From assembly GCA_945873095.1 (NCBI GenBank), contig CAMCBU010000004.1:1-64000 (forward strand): a DNA stretch of 64,000 nt, in the 5' to 3' direction. The notes under the pieces are model-generated. The model searched no databases, had not been told where the DNA came from, and worked only from the letters and a program-made list of their open reading frames with translations. A program made the position numbers and the translations under genes. Positions 8,734-17,944 of the stretch are shown piece after piece; the stretch's first letter is position 1; each line of letters starts with the position of its first letter. This DNA is from Klebsiella pneumoniae (lineage in GTDB: Bacteria; Pseudomonadota; Gammaproteobacteria; Steroidobacterales; Steroidobacteraceae).

Positions 8734-10377
8734 ATGATCTCCCTCGACGCGCATACCCCCTCGACAATCCCGCTGGTTCGAGCAACGCCGTGGCTGATCG
8801 CCCTCTATTTCATCGCGCATGTTGCGCTCGATGCCGTCAGCTACGTGCAGCCCGTCCTCAAGCTCGGCATCACACCGCTGTCGCCACAAACCGGGTTGGT
8901 GCTCGCCTTTCTGTATGCCTATCGCGGCAATTTTTGGTGGGTCGCAGCCGCATTTTTGGTCTCGGAGATCATCATCCGCGGCATTCCGATGCATGCTTGG
9001 ATTTTGCCGCTGCAAGCGGTCAGTATCACGGCGGTCTATCAGTTCGCAGCATGGTTGCTGCGCACACGAGTTCCGATGGACGGCGTCGCCACCCTCAGCG
9101 GCACGCTGAAGTTCATCGCTGCCGCATCAGCGACCGCGATCACGGCGGGCACGGTCAGTATCGGGCTTTACACACTGGCGAGTCTCATTCCATCCGACCA
9201 GTTCTCATCGGCACTCGCCCGCTTTTGGGTTGGAGATTTGAACGGTATTCTGCTGCTCACCCCGCTGTTGTTGAGATTCGCTGACACTCCGTTGCTACTA
9301 CGCGCGATCGTCGCACGACCCGTGGCATTCATCGGCGTACTGTTTGGATTATTCGCCGCGTTTACGCTCGTATTTCTGGTGGGAAATCCCGGTGATCTGC
9401 GCTTCTTCTACCTATTCTTTGTCCCCGCTATTTCAGCCGCACTGATCTGGGGTGTTCCCGGCTTTCTCATGGCGGCCTTGGCACTGCAGATCAGTCTCGT
9501 AGCTGGCGTACAACGCCTCTCCGAAGTGGCTGCTCTGGTTGATTTGCAATTTTTGATCTCGACGCTGCTGGTGACGGGATTAGCGCTCGGCGCAGTGGTC
9601 ACCGAGCGAGAAAACTCTGCTCGCCTGGCCTTGCAGCGTGAAAAGCAATTGCGTGATAGCGAAGCTAATTTAGCGCGCGCATCGCGCGCGGCGACGACGG
9701 GGGAGCTCGCCTCCACACTGGCACACGAACTCAATCAACCCATGACGGCACTCGTGAGCTATCTGCGCGCGAGCGAAATTATGATGGCCGATGGTAGTCG
9801 GCATGATGCTCGACTGGCGCCGACGCTGCGCAAGGCGGCCGATGAAGCCTTGCGTGCATCGGACATCTTGCGACGCTTGCGAAATTTCTATGCGGGGCGC
9901 GAACCGCAACTCGAGTCGCTCGACTTGCCCCCGATCATCGACAAGTTGGTCGAAGCCTTACGACGCTCGGATCGTATCGGCATCGAATCCATCATGATTC
10001 GTATCGATCAAGCTCTGCCAGCGGTCACTGGCGATCGTGTATTCATCGAAGTGATCCTCTCGAATCTTCTAGCGAACGCCCTCGAAGCGACGGCAGGGCG
10101 GTCGAACGCCCTGATCGAGATCGCCGCTTCGCGATCGCAGAAGGCTGTCTGTCTATCGGTGGACGATAATGGCCGCGGCATGTCGGAACAGACCCGCCGC
10201 GATCTCTTCAAAGCATTCGTGACATCGAAAACCGACGGTCTCGGCGTTGGTCTCGCCGTCAGTCGATCTCTCGCCGAGGCCTGCGGTGGGGAACTTCGCC
10301 TCGCCGAATCGAGTCTTGGGGGAGCAAGATTCGAACTCGTTCTACCGATTGATTTTGCACGCAGAGAGTCGCCATGA
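8734..10377 (+). CDS. Membrane sensor histidine kinase with MASE1-type sensor
   Basis: A 547-residue two-component sensor. The first 290 residues form about eight membrane helices of MASE1 type, including the typical PLSPQTGLVLAFLYAYRG and FWVGDLNGILLLTPLL. A short linker leads to the HisKA domain with the phospho-acceptor H331 in HELNQPMTALVSYL. The ATPase domain follows with N-box NLLANALEA, DDNGRGM and GLGVGLAVSRSLAEACGG. HELNQP kinases are typical of the FixL/TodS-like group. It shares a four-base ATGA overlap with the response regulator, so the two are one unit. The signal sensed is unknown. No clear ribosome site precedes the ATG at 8734. Confidence 0.93.
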   Translation: MISLDAHTPSTIPLVRATPWLIALYFIAHVALDAVSYVQPVLKLGITPLSPQTGLVLAFLYAYRGNFWWVAAAFLVSEIIIRGIPMHAWILPLQAVSITAVYQFAAWLLRTRVPMDGVATLSGTLKFIAAASATAITAGTVSIGLYTLASLIPSDQFSSALARFWVGDLNGILLLTPLLLRFADTPLLLRAIVARPVAFIGVLFGLFAAFTLVFLVGNPGDLRFFYLFFVPAISAALIWGVPGFLMAALALQISLVAGVQRLSEVAALVDLQFLISTLLVTGLALGAVVTERENSARLALQREKQLRDSEANLARASRAATTGELASTLAHELNQPMTALVSYLRASEIMMADGSRHDARLAPTLRKAADEALRASDILRRLRNFYAGREPQLESLDLPPIIDKLVEALRRSDRIGIESIMIRIDQALPAVTGDRVFIEVILSNLLANALEATAGRSNALIEIAASRSQKAVCLSVDDNGRGMSEQTRRDLFKAFVTSKTDGLGVGLAVSRSLAEACGGELRLAESSLGGARFELVLPIDFARRESP

Positions 10378-10994
10378 AAATCGACCCGACGATCTACCTC
10401 ATCGATGACGACGCGGCGATTCGCGACGCGCTGATGCTGTTGTTGAACCTTCGGGGGATGACCGCCGAGGCTTTCTCGGGCGCGGAATATGCGCTCGCAA
10501 AACTCAATCGCGATTCACGCGGCTGTGTGCTGACCGACTTGCGCATGCCGGGCATGTCGGGATTGGAGCTGCTGGCCGAGATCAACTCGCGAGAGATCAG
10601 CCTGCCCGTTGTGCTGCTCACGGCGCACGGTGATGTCGCGACGACGCGTGCAGCGCTGCGCGGTGGCGCTTTCGATTTTCTCGAGAAGCCGATCGACGAA
10701 GATATTTTGGTCGACGTCCTCGCGCACGCGATTTCGGAGGATGCGCGCGGACACCAACAACGCTTGCAGACGGAAACACGGCTCGCGCGCATCAACACAC
10801 TGACGCAACGAGAACGCCAGGTCTTGGCTCTGCTTGGCAGAGGTCTACAAAATCGTGAGATCGCCATCGAGTTGTCCATCAGTCCGCGCACCGTCGAAGT
10901 CTACAAGGCGCGGATGATGGAGAAACTCGACTGCTCGAGCATTGCAGACGTCGTCAAGATGAGTCTGCTGCTCGACGGCTCGGATCGCAGCTGA
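10374..10994 (+). CDS. FixJ/NarL-type response regulator
   Basis: A 206-residue regulator with an N-terminal receiver domain (acidic pocket DDD at 11-13, phospho-acceptor D55 in LTDLRMPG, K105 in LEKP) and a C-terminal LuxR-type helix-turn-helix (LTQRERQVLALLGRGL, then ISPRTVEVYKARMMEKL). It is the partner of the kinase upstream, to which it is translationally coupled. FixJ-like proteins dimerise on phosphorylation and activate promoters. No nitrogen-fixation or oxygen-response genes are near, so its targets are unknown. The stop lies four bases from the convergent Dps gene. Confidence 0.93.
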   Translation: MKIDPTIYLIDDDAAIRDALMLLLNLRGMTAEAFSGAEYALAKLNRDSRGCVLTDLRMPGMSGLELLAEINSREISLPVVLLTAHGDVATTRAALRGGAFDFLEKPIDEDILVDVLAHAISEDARGHQQRLQTETRLARINTLTQRERQVLALLGRGLQNREIAIELSISPRTVEVYKARMMEKLDCSSIADVVKMSLLLDGSDRS

Positions 10995-10998
10995 GCCG

Positions 10999-11490
10999 TT
11001 ATTCGAGCAGGCTACGGAGCATCCACGCCGTCTTTTCGTGGACTTCGAGCCGCTGCGTCAGCAAGTCCGCGGTCGGCTGATCGTCGGCGGCGCTCACGAT
11101 CGGGAAAAGTCGACGGGCCGTTCGCGCTGTTGCCTCCTGCGCTGCCATGAGATGACGGATCATGTCGTTGGCGGAGGGGACTCCTTCGACTTCCTTGATA
11201 GAGGCGAGCTTCGCAAACTGGCGATAAGTTCCCGGTGCCGGGTAACCAAGTGCGCGAATGCGCTCGGCGATCAGATCCAATGCGGTCCACTGCTCTGTGT
11301 ACTGGGTCATGAACATCTGGTGCAGGCTATTGAACTGCGGGCCCGTCACATTCCAGTGGAAATTGTGCGTCATCAGATACAGCGTGTAGCTGTCGGCAAG
11401 CAGCTCGGCGAGCCCGTCGACGATTTTCTTACGATCGGCCGACTTGATGCCAATATCGATACCGGGACTTTTCGTCTTGGCTTTCTTCAT
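10999..11490 (-). CDS. dps: Dps family ferritin-like DNA-protection protein
   Basis: A 163-residue Dps protein. These form 12-mers that oxidise and store iron using hydrogen peroxide and may coat DNA. The ferroxidase segment [21 protein letters not shown] with its His, and the partner helix [21 protein letters not shown] with Asp and Glu, are intact. The lysine-rich N-terminus ([10 protein letters not shown]) could bind DNA. The start at 11490 has a GAGGAG ribosome site; the frame upstream of it is not part of the gene. It is a single gene between convergent and divergent neighbours. With KatG elsewhere in the window it points to peroxide defence. Confidence 0.93.
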   Translation of the reverse strand: MKKAKTKSPGIDIGIKSADRKKIVDGLAELLADSYTLYLMTHNFHWNVTGPQFNSLHQMFMTQYTEQWTALDLIAERIRALGYPAPGTYRQFAKLASIKEVEGVPSANDMIRHLMAAQEATARTARRLFPIVSAADDQPTADLLTQRLEVHEKTAWMLRSLLE

Positions 11491-11530
11491 TTGCTGACTC
11501 CTCGAAAGAGCGAAGCTTAAACTAGCTGAT

Positions 11531-12766
11531 ATGCGCCCGATATTCATTGGCATTTGTGCGTACCTCGCACTACTGCTGGCACCGACCACCCTCGCTGCTG
11601 CGGTGCAGAGCGGTCTCGATCGACTGGTGGCGACGGATTTCGCTGCGCTGAGAGGTAAAAGAGTCGGTTTGATCACCAATCCGACCGGCGTGGATCGGGA
11701 GTTACGCAGCACCGTCGACCTCTTCGCGACGAGCCAGTCGATTCGACTGGTCTCGCTGTTCGGTCCAGAGCATGGCCTGCGAGGCGATCATTCGGCCGGA
11801 GACAAGGTTGCCGACAGCATCGATCCAATGACGCAATTGCCGGTGCACTCGCTGTATGGCTTGCAGCGCAAACCGACGGCGACGATGCTCGCGGGCCTCG
11901 ATGCGCTGGTCTTCGACATACAAGACATCGGTGTGCGCTCCTACACCTACATCGCCACACTCGGGCTCGCGATGGAGGCCGCTGCGGAGAATGGCGTCGA
12001 GTTCATTGTGCTCGATAGACCCAATCCACTCGGTGGGTTACGTATCGAAGGTCCCTTACCCGCCGAGGGGCGTATCTCTTTCGTAGCGCCTTATCCCATT
12101 CCTTATGTGCACGGACTGACGGTCGGAGAGCTCGCGACGCTGATTAACGAATCCGGTTGGTTGGCCGGTGGATTACGCGCGAAGCTCACCGTGATCCCCA
12201 TGCGTGGCTGGCGACGTCACATGACGTTCGAGATGACGGGATTGCCGTGGGTTCCAAGCTCACCCCACATCCCACAAGCGGCGACGGCCGCACTCTATCC
12301 GGCCACCGGCATCATGGGCGAGTTGAGCCCGAGCATGATCGGCATTGGTTACACACTGCCTTTCGGTGTCATGGCAGCGGCGAATCTCGACGCCGAAAAC
12401 TACGCGAGTGCGATCCGCGCGCTGCAGTTACCGGGGGTGCAAGTGCGACCCGTCCACTTCACTCCGTACTACTCGAGCGGGACGGGACAACGCCATGGAG
12501 GCGTGCAGATTTATTTGAACCTGAGCGAAGTGCGATCGCTCAGTCTGCTGCAATTCCATCTGATGGAAGTGCTCATCGGACAATCGCCCGAATCGAATCC
12601 GTTTCTGTTGCATCCCGAGCGCCTCGATATGTTCGACAAAGTCGTGGCGGATCCAGCGATCAGAGCGGCGTTTTCGCAGCGCTGGTCTGCCGCCGATGTT
12701 GAGCCGCTTTGGACGACTCCGACCGGATTCGTGGATCGCGCTCGTCGTCATCATCTCTATCGTTGA
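11531..12766 (+). CDS. DUF1343 protein, NamZ-like exo-beta-N-acetylmuramidase
   Basis: A 411-residue exported protein (signal peptide in the first 23 residues, cleaved near TLAAA). It matches the DUF1343 family, whose characterised member NamZ is an exo-lytic N-acetylmuramidase acting on peptidoglycan fragments. Family landmarks are [62 protein letters not shown] and WVPSSPHIP. The product is probably periplasmic and involved in cell-wall recycling or turnover, which is inference from the family. No other wall-recycling gene is adjacent. A TauE-like permease starts 12 bases downstream and may be co-transcribed. Confidence 0.9.
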   Translation: MRPIFIGICAYLALLLAPTTLAAAVQSGLDRLVATDFAALRGKRVGLITNPTGVDRELRSTVDLFATSQSIRLVSLFGPEHGLRGDHSAGDKVADSIDPMTQLPVHSLYGLQRKPTATMLAGLDALVFDIQDIGVRSYTYIATLGLAMEAAAENGVEFIVLDRPNPLGGLRIEGPLPAEGRISFVAPYPIPYVHGLTVGELATLINESGWLAGGLRAKLTVIPMRGWRRHMTFEMTGLPWVPSSPHIPQAATAALYPATGIMGELSPSMIGIGYTLPFGVMAAANLDAENYASAIRALQLPGVQVRPVHFTPYYSSGTGQRHGGVQIYLNLSEVRSLSLLQFHLMEVLIGQSPESNPFLLHPERLDMFDKVVADPAIRAAFSQRWSAADVEPLWTTPTGFVDRARRHHLYR

Positions 12767-12778
12767 TGTCTACCGTTC

Positions 12779-13501
12779 ATGACTGAATTCTTCTTGCCTG
12801 CGTTACTCGCGACGGCGCTCGCGGGACTCGTTCGCGGTTTTACGGGATTCGGCGGCGCCCTCGTGATGGCGCCAGTACTACTCACCCTCACCGATCCGAT
12901 CAGTACGACGGCTATCGTCATCGTCGTGAACGTCGTGGCCGGCATCCTGCAAGCGCGCGAGATCCATCGCGAAGCCGACTGGGGCATCGCCCGACCGCTG
13001 TGCTGTGTCGCACTACTGACAGCGCCTCTCGGCTTGTGGTCGATCCACGTGCTCCACATCGAACGGGTCCGGCAGATCGTCGGTGCGATTGTGTTGCTCG
13101 CGACGATCGCCTTGCTGCTACGTTGGCGATTTCCCTTCGCCATCCGGCAACCACTCGGCGTCGTGGTACTCGGCGGGTCGAGTGGTTTCCTGTTTGGACT
13201 CGGCGGTATCGGCGGGCCGCCAGTCGTACTCGGGCTGCTGGCTGAACGAATTCCGGCACGGGTTGCCCGCGCGACGCAGTTGGCCTACTTCTCGCTGATT
13301 CAGGTCTTTACGCTGCTCGTCATGGCCGTCAGTCAATCGTTGACGACGCGACACCTGTTGCTCGGCGCCCTACTCTCGCCCATCTACTATCTTGGCGGAC
13401 TGGCCGGAGGGCGCCTGCTGACGCCGGCTCGCGAGCCCTGGTTTCGACGTGCCTCGATCGGCGTACTGTTCGCAGTGGCTGCCTTCGCTCTCTGGCCGTG
13501 A
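12779..13501 (+). CDS. Sulfite exporter TauE/SafE family membrane permease
   Basis: A 240-residue inner-membrane protein with about eight helices and the two-fold repeat of the TauE/SafE family: GLVRGFTGFGGALVMAP near residues 18-34 and GFLFGLGGIGGPPVVLGLL in the second half. Members export sulfite, sulfoacetate or similar organosulfur anions, but most are unassigned. The gene begins 12 bases after the DUF1343 gene. Given two sulfatases and cysteine-synthesis genes within 16 kb, a sulfur-anion substrate is plausible but not shown. Confidence 0.9.
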   Translation: MTEFFLPALLATALAGLVRGFTGFGGALVMAPVLLTLTDPISTTAIVIVVNVVAGILQAREIHREADWGIARPLCCVALLTAPLGLWSIHVLHIERVRQIVGAIVLLATIALLLRWRFPFAIRQPLGVVVLGGSSGFLFGLGGIGGPPVVLGLLAERIPARVARATQLAYFSLIQVFTLLVMAVSQSLTTRHLLLGALLSPIYYLGGLAGGRLLTPAREPWFRRASIGVLFAVAAFALWP

Positions 13502-13553
13502 TTACGGCTCTCCACACTGGACAAGACCCCTTTCTTTGAGGCACCTTACCGAT

Positions 13554-13955
13554 ATGGAAATCACCCAAACCAGTCGCGTGTCGGAGCCGGGTGTGCCGCG
13601 ACAGGCTCGCTTGGACGATGTCGCCATCACGCAGCGCGTGGCCGAGATGCAGCGCAGCGATGCCCAGCGCGCCAACGCGCAAGCCAACCAACAGGCACCC
13701 TCGCCCGCAGAGCAAGCCGCCTCGCGCGCGCGCGTCGAGGAATTCAAGGAATCTCTGCGTAGCGCCAATGAGCGGCTGGCCGCGAAGGGGCGTGAAGTCA
13801 ACATCGGTTACGACAAATCGTCCGCCACGGTCGTCGTGACGGTGTCGGACCGCGAGACCGGCGAGACGGTGCGGCAGATCCCGCCCGAGGCGGCGATGCG
13901 CATTACGCGCAATATCGATCAACTCACCGGCATCCTGATCGACCAGAAGGCCTGA
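13554..13955 (+). CDS. FlaG family protein
   Basis: A 133-residue protein with a disordered, Gln/Ala-rich N-terminal half and a C-terminal FlaG domain (residues about 80-130). The domain has the hallmark VVVTVSDRETGETVRQIPPEAA followed by ITRNIDQLTGILIDQKA; the motif is noted here in its two parts, DRETGETVRQIPPE and LTGILIDQKA. FlaG proteins influence flagellar filament length in some bacteria. The start at 13554 begins MEITQTSRV; the frame continues upstream into the permease gene, which is not likely. No fliC, fliD or other flagellar gene lies in the window, so this is an orphan copy. Confidence 0.83.
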   Translation: MEITQTSRVSEPGVPRQARLDDVAITQRVAEMQRSDAQRANAQANQQAPSPAEQAASRARVEEFKESLRSANERLAAKGREVNIGYDKSSATVVVTVSDRETGETVRQIPPEAAMRITRNIDQLTGILIDQKA

Positions 13956-14010
13956 TCCGCGAAGTACTCGCGCTCGTAGTATCCTCGCCCTCCATCGCGG
14001 AGGGGTTCTG

Positions 14011-15099
14011 ATGGCCAAGCCACGCAGTCGAAGGCTCGTCTTCTTCCTAGTTGGCGTGTTCGCACTCGCCACCTTGCTGTATTGGCAGCGCGGCGCGATC
14101 GCGTTGCGCTTGGTCGAAAACGGGGTCGATCGAATCACCGCCAACGGCGATCCGATCGCAGCGCTACCCGATGGTTTGCACGTGGGTATTTGTGGCGCGG
14201 GGTCACCGATGACCGATGCCCACCGCGCAGGTCCCTGTACCGCCGTGATCGCGGGCAGCCGCATGTTCGTCTTCGATGCGGGTGGCGGAGCTGCAGCACG
14301 CCTACTGCGGATGGAGTTGAATCCGGCACAGATCGAAGCCATTTTCCTAACCCACTACCACTCCGATCACATCGACGGACTCGGCGAACTGCTCATGCAA
14401 CGTTGGGTCGGTGCCGCTGCGACACAACCCCCGCGGGTTTTCGGACCAACGGGGCTCGAGAGCGTCGTGAACGGTTTCCGCGACGCGTATCGGCTCGATC
14501 AGGCTTATCGAACCGGGCACCACGGCGAACAGCTCGCGCCACCAGCAGGCTTCAGCGCGGTCCCGCAAGAGTTCGACATCGATAGCGCAGCGGGTCGTCA
14601 AATTCTGATCGATGAGGATGCACTGCAAATCGTCGCATTCGCAGTCGACCATGGACCTGTCGCACCGGCCGTCGGCTATCGAATTCGCTACAAGGGGCGG
14701 ACGGTCGTCATCAGCGGTGATACACGACGCAGTCAGAACGTGGAGCGCGAGGCCAAGAACGTCGATCTGCTGCTGCATGAAGCACTTTCGATGAAGCTGG
14801 TGCAGATACTCGAAAACGGCTTCGATCGACATGGACGCTCGCGCTATGCGCAGATCATGCGCGATATTCGTAACTACCACTCGAGCCCCGAGGATGCCGC
14901 GAGCGTGGCTGCGGCAGCGTCGGTTCGACACCTGGTTCTGCACCATATCGTGCCGCCTTTGCCACTGGAGGCCTTGAAGCCAGAGTTCATCGGCAACGCC
15001 GCAACGATTTTTTCAGGGCCGATCGATGTGGCCCGCGACGGTGATTGGTACTCGCTGCCCGCCGGCGGCGATGCCATCATCGCGTCGCGCCGACCCTGA
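14011..15099 (+). CDS. Membrane-anchored or exported metallo-beta-lactamase fold hydrolase
   Basis: A 362-residue MBL-fold enzyme with an N-terminal hydrophobic signal/anchor (residues 8-23). The metal-binding motif is THYHSDHIDG with H115, H117, D119 and H120; further ligands are probably in GDTRRS and LHHIV near the end. The ribosome site GGAGGGG before ATG 14011 is strong. Enzymes of this layout include arylsulfatases, phosphodiesterases (RNase Z-like) and lactonases; sequence alone does not decide. It opens a forward-strand run with a DsbA-like protein and two sulfatases, which makes an ester- or sulfate-related role attractive. Confidence 0.88.
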   Translation: MAKPRSRRLVFFLVGVFALATLLYWQRGAIALRLVENGVDRITANGDPIAALPDGLHVGICGAGSPMTDAHRAGPCTAVIAGSRMFVFDAGGGAAARLLRMELNPAQIEAIFLTHYHSDHIDGLGELLMQRWVGAAATQPPRVFGPTGLESVVNGFRDAYRLDQAYRTGHHGEQLAPPAGFSAVPQEFDIDSAAGRQILIDEDALQIVAFAVDHGPVAPAVGYRIRYKGRTVVISGDTRRSQNVEREAKNVDLLLHEALSMKLVQILENGFDRHGRSRYAQIMRDIRNYHSSPEDAASVAAAASVRHLVLHHIVPPLPLEALKPEFIGNAATIFSGPIDVARDGDWYSLPAGGDAIIASRRP

Positions 15100-15124
15100 G
15101 TATCGACCCTGAGTATCGGCTGAC

Positions 15125-16279
15125 GTGAGAGCCTCGATATCCAGCGCCTTTTCGCGAACGCTGACGAGCAGCGTCCGACGCAGCACCCTGCGTTGGTGCT
15201 ACGGACTGCCGCGGCGTTGGGGACAACGGGCGGCTATCGTTCATTACTTTCATCAGGATGACGATCCTTACAGCGAGCTGCTCGCAGCAGTCTTGCCGAA
15301 GCTGCAGCAGCGCTATCACATCGACCTACGTTGCCATCGTGTTGCGCCGCCCGATGATGCATCGGCGCCCGATCGAGAACGGTTGCGTGACTGGTCTATT
15401 CGAGATGCCAAAGCGCTGCAAATCGCGTATCAAATTCAATCCGACCCGCCTGCCATCGAACGACTGCCATGGCATACGCAAGATCCCCACAGCGGCGCTC
15501 TGCTGCGTCGACGTCTCGGTCACTATCTCGGCGCGACGATTTACTTTGAGGGTGAGTGGTATTGGGGAATCGATCGACTGCACTTTCTCGAGGAGCGGCT
15601 GCAGCGCACCGGGCTCGCGCATCGGTCGCTCGAGACGCTGCTGATAGAGCCCCAACCGCTGCGTTTTTCGCCTCTCGCGCGTCCGAGTACAGCCCGACCG
15701 ACACTCGAATTTTTTTGCTCCCTGCGCAGCCCCTACACCTACCTCGCCGTCGCGCGCATGCAACGCTTGGCCGAGCACTACGGCGCCGACCTACAACTGC
15801 GTTTCGTGCTTCCCATGGTCATGCGGGGCTTGCCGGTCGGCTTCGCTAAACGCAAATATATTCTGCTAGACACCAAACGCGAGGCCGAGCGGCTCGACCT
15901 GCCTTTCGGCAACGTCGTCGACCCCGTCGGTAAACCCGTCGAGGACGGACTCGCCATCCTGCATCGAGCGATCGCCAAAGGATGCGGCACCGCCTTCCTG
16001 TCTGCGTTTCTCTCCGCTGCATTCGCCGAGGGCATCGATACACACCAGCCGCGAGTGCTGCGACGAATCGCCCTGCGCTGTGGGCTGTCCGATCTCGACG
16101 TGGAGGATGCCCTGAACGATCCGGCTTGGCGTACGATGGCCTCGGCGAACCGTGAAGCGCTATTGGCGTCGGGTCTGTGGGGCGTCCCGTCTTTTCGTGT
16201 GGTGGGATATCCGTCGGTCTGGGGGCAGGATCGCTTGTGGATGATCGAACGAGATTTGGTGATGGCAACTCGCGTATGA
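15125..16279 (+). CDS. Two-domain thioredoxin-fold protein (DsbA / 2-hydroxychromene-2-carboxylate isomerase-like)
   Basis: A 384-residue protein. The C-terminal half (from about residue 195) resembles DsbA-like 2-hydroxychromene-2-carboxylate isomerases: it starts LEFFCSLRSPYTYLA, contains VLPMVMRGLPVG, and ends with the cis-proline motif GVPSF and QDRLWMIE. The N-terminal half (AAIVHYFHQDDDPYSELL onward) looks like a second, diverged thioredoxin-like domain. Neither has a CxxC, so it is not a disulfide oxidoreductase; glutathione-dependent isomerase chemistry on an aromatic substrate is the family expectation. The start is GTG at 15125 without a clear ribosome site. The end overlaps the first sulfatase by four bases. 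Confidence 0.8.
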   Translation: MRASISSAFSRTLTSSVRRSTLRWCYGLPRRWGQRAAIVHYFHQDDDPYSELLAAVLPKLQQRYHIDLRCHRVAPPDDASAPDRERLRDWSIRDAKALQIAYQIQSDPPAIERLPWHTQDPHSGALLRRRLGHYLGATIYFEGEWYWGIDRLHFLEERLQRTGLAHRSLETLLIEPQPLRFSPLARPSTARPTLEFFCSLRSPYTYLAVARMQRLAEHYGADLQLRFVLPMVMRGLPVGFAKRKYILLDTKREAERLDLPFGNVVDPVGKPVEDGLAILHRAIAKGCGTAFLSAFLSAAFAEGIDTHQPRVLRRIALRCGLSDLDVEDALNDPAWRTMASANREALLASGLWGVPSFRVVGYPSVWGQDRLWMIERDLVMATRV

Positions 16280-17943
16280 CAAAAACGACGAAATGGTTTT
16301 TGGCTGCTGGTGTCACGACAGCACTGGCTGCTGGCGCTTTCCTCGCGGCCGGTGGGCGCACGGGCCTGACGTTGCTCTGGATCGAATACGCCGTGCGCGA
16401 AGAGAGCGCACCCTACCGCGAGATCGAATGGCAGCGCGGACCATCGGCACCAGCGACCCTCACCGCAACTCGTTCACCCAACATCATCCTCATCGTCGCC
16501 GACGACCTCGGTTACAACGATGTTTCGCTCAACGGCGGTCTCGCCGGGGGCCGTCTCAAAACGCCCAACATCGATCGGATCGCCAACGAGGGCGTCAATC
16601 TCGCCACCGCCTATTCGGGTAGCCCGACCTGTGCGCCTTCGCGGGCGGCCATCATGACGGGCCGATACCCCACACGATACGGCTACGAGTTCACACCGAC
16701 CGCCAAGAACTTCATGCGAGTGGTGACGCAGTTGCGTCACTCCGAATCGCAGCTTCACCACTCCGTTTATTTCCCCGAACGCGAGCAGGGACAACCGCCG
16801 CTCGAGTCGTTGGGATTGCCGACCAACGAGGTCACTCTCGCGCGCGTGCTGCGTGGCGCGGGCTATCACACCGCGCATGTCGGCAAATGGCATCTCGGCG
16901 ATGCGCCGCAGTTCAGGCCGACAGCGCACGGTTTCAACGAGTCGTTGTCGTTACCCTACGGCGCTGCGATGTTCCTGCCTGAGGACGACCCCAACGTCGT
17001 CAATGCCGCTTCGAAGATCGATCCGCTCGATCGCTTCATCTGGGCAGCACATCCGTGGGGAGTTCGATTCAATGACGGTGAGCTGTTCAAACCGAAGCAA
17101 TATTTGACCGACTACTTTACCGACCAAGCACTGAAGATCATCGATCACAACCGTCATCGTCCGTTTTTTCTCTACCTTGCTTACAACGCACCGCACACAC
17201 CGCTGCAAGCGACTCGCGAAGACTACGCAGCATTAGCGGATATCGAAGATCACTCTGTGCGCGTTTACGCCGCAATGATCCGGTCGCTGGATCGCAACAT
17301 CGGGCGCGTCTTGGCAGCGCTCGATGCAGCCGGTCTGACAAACGACACATTGGTGATTTTCACGAGCGACAATGGTGGCACCCACACCATCGGTATCAAA
17401 GGTATCAATGCGCCCTTCCGTGGCTGGAAGGCGACGCACTTCGAAGGCGGGATCCGCGTGCCGATGTATATGCGCTGGCCGAACGGTCTCCCACAGGGGC
17501 GTTACGATGCGCCGGCTAGTCATCTCGATATCTTCTCGACAGCCGCGGCGGCAGCCGATGCCACCGAGCCAGCGGATCGCATCATCGACGGGGTCAACCT
17601 GCTGCCGTATCTGCGTGGTGAGATCGCCCGACGTCCTCATCAAACGCTGTACTGGCGGACCGATCGATATTTGGTAATGCGAGATGGCGATTGGAAACTG
17701 CAGATCACCGATCGCCCGAGCAAGATCTGGCTGAACGATCTCGCAACGGATCCCACCGAACAAACCAATCGCGCTGCCGACGAACCGGCTCGGGTCGCCA
17801 CGATGCGCACAGCGCTCGAGACTTTTGATCGCTCCCAAGTAACGCCGATGTGGCGGTCTCTGGGCGCGGGCTATATTCCGATCGACAAGACACTCGCTGA
17901 ACCGCAAGCGCCCGGGGACGAGTACGTCTACTTCTCGAATTGA
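16276..17943 (+). CDS. Cys-type sulfatase (arylsulfatase family)
   Basis: A 555-residue sulfatase with an N-terminal signal/anchor segment (about residues 7-34), so probably periplasmic. The metal site begins with IVADDLGYNDV (74-84). The signature C119-APSR within PTCAPSRAAIMTGRYPTRYG carries the cysteine converted to formylglycine; GKWHLG and TSDNGG complete the active site. Substrates could be aryl, sterol or sugar sulfates. No formylglycine-generating enzyme is in the window, so it must be encoded elsewhere. ATGA overlap with the gene before and a one-base gap to the second sulfatase show one operon. Confidence 0.94.
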   Translation: MTKTTKWFLAAGVTTALAAGAFLAAGGRTGLTLLWIEYAVREESAPYREIEWQRGPSAPATLTATRSPNIILIVADDLGYNDVSLNGGLAGGRLKTPNIDRIANEGVNLATAYSGSPTCAPSRAAIMTGRYPTRYGYEFTPTAKNFMRVVTQLRHSESQLHHSVYFPEREQGQPPLESLGLPTNEVTLARVLRGAGYHTAHVGKWHLGDAPQFRPTAHGFNESLSLPYGAAMFLPEDDPNVVNAASKIDPLDRFIWAAHPWGVRFNDGELFKPKQYLTDYFTDQALKIIDHNRHRPFFLYLAYNAPHTPLQATREDYAALADIEDHSVRVYAAMIRSLDRNIGRVLAALDAAGLTNDTLVIFTSDNGGTHTIGIKGINAPFRGWKATHFEGGIRVPMYMRWPNGLPQGRYDAPASHLDIFSTAAAAADATEPADRIIDGVNLLPYLRGEIARRPHQTLYWRTDRYLVMRDGDWKLQITDRPSKIWLNDLATDPTEQTNRAADEPARVATMRTALETFDRSQVTPMWRSLGAGYIPIDKTLAEPQAPGDEYVYFSN

Positions 17944-17944
17944 C

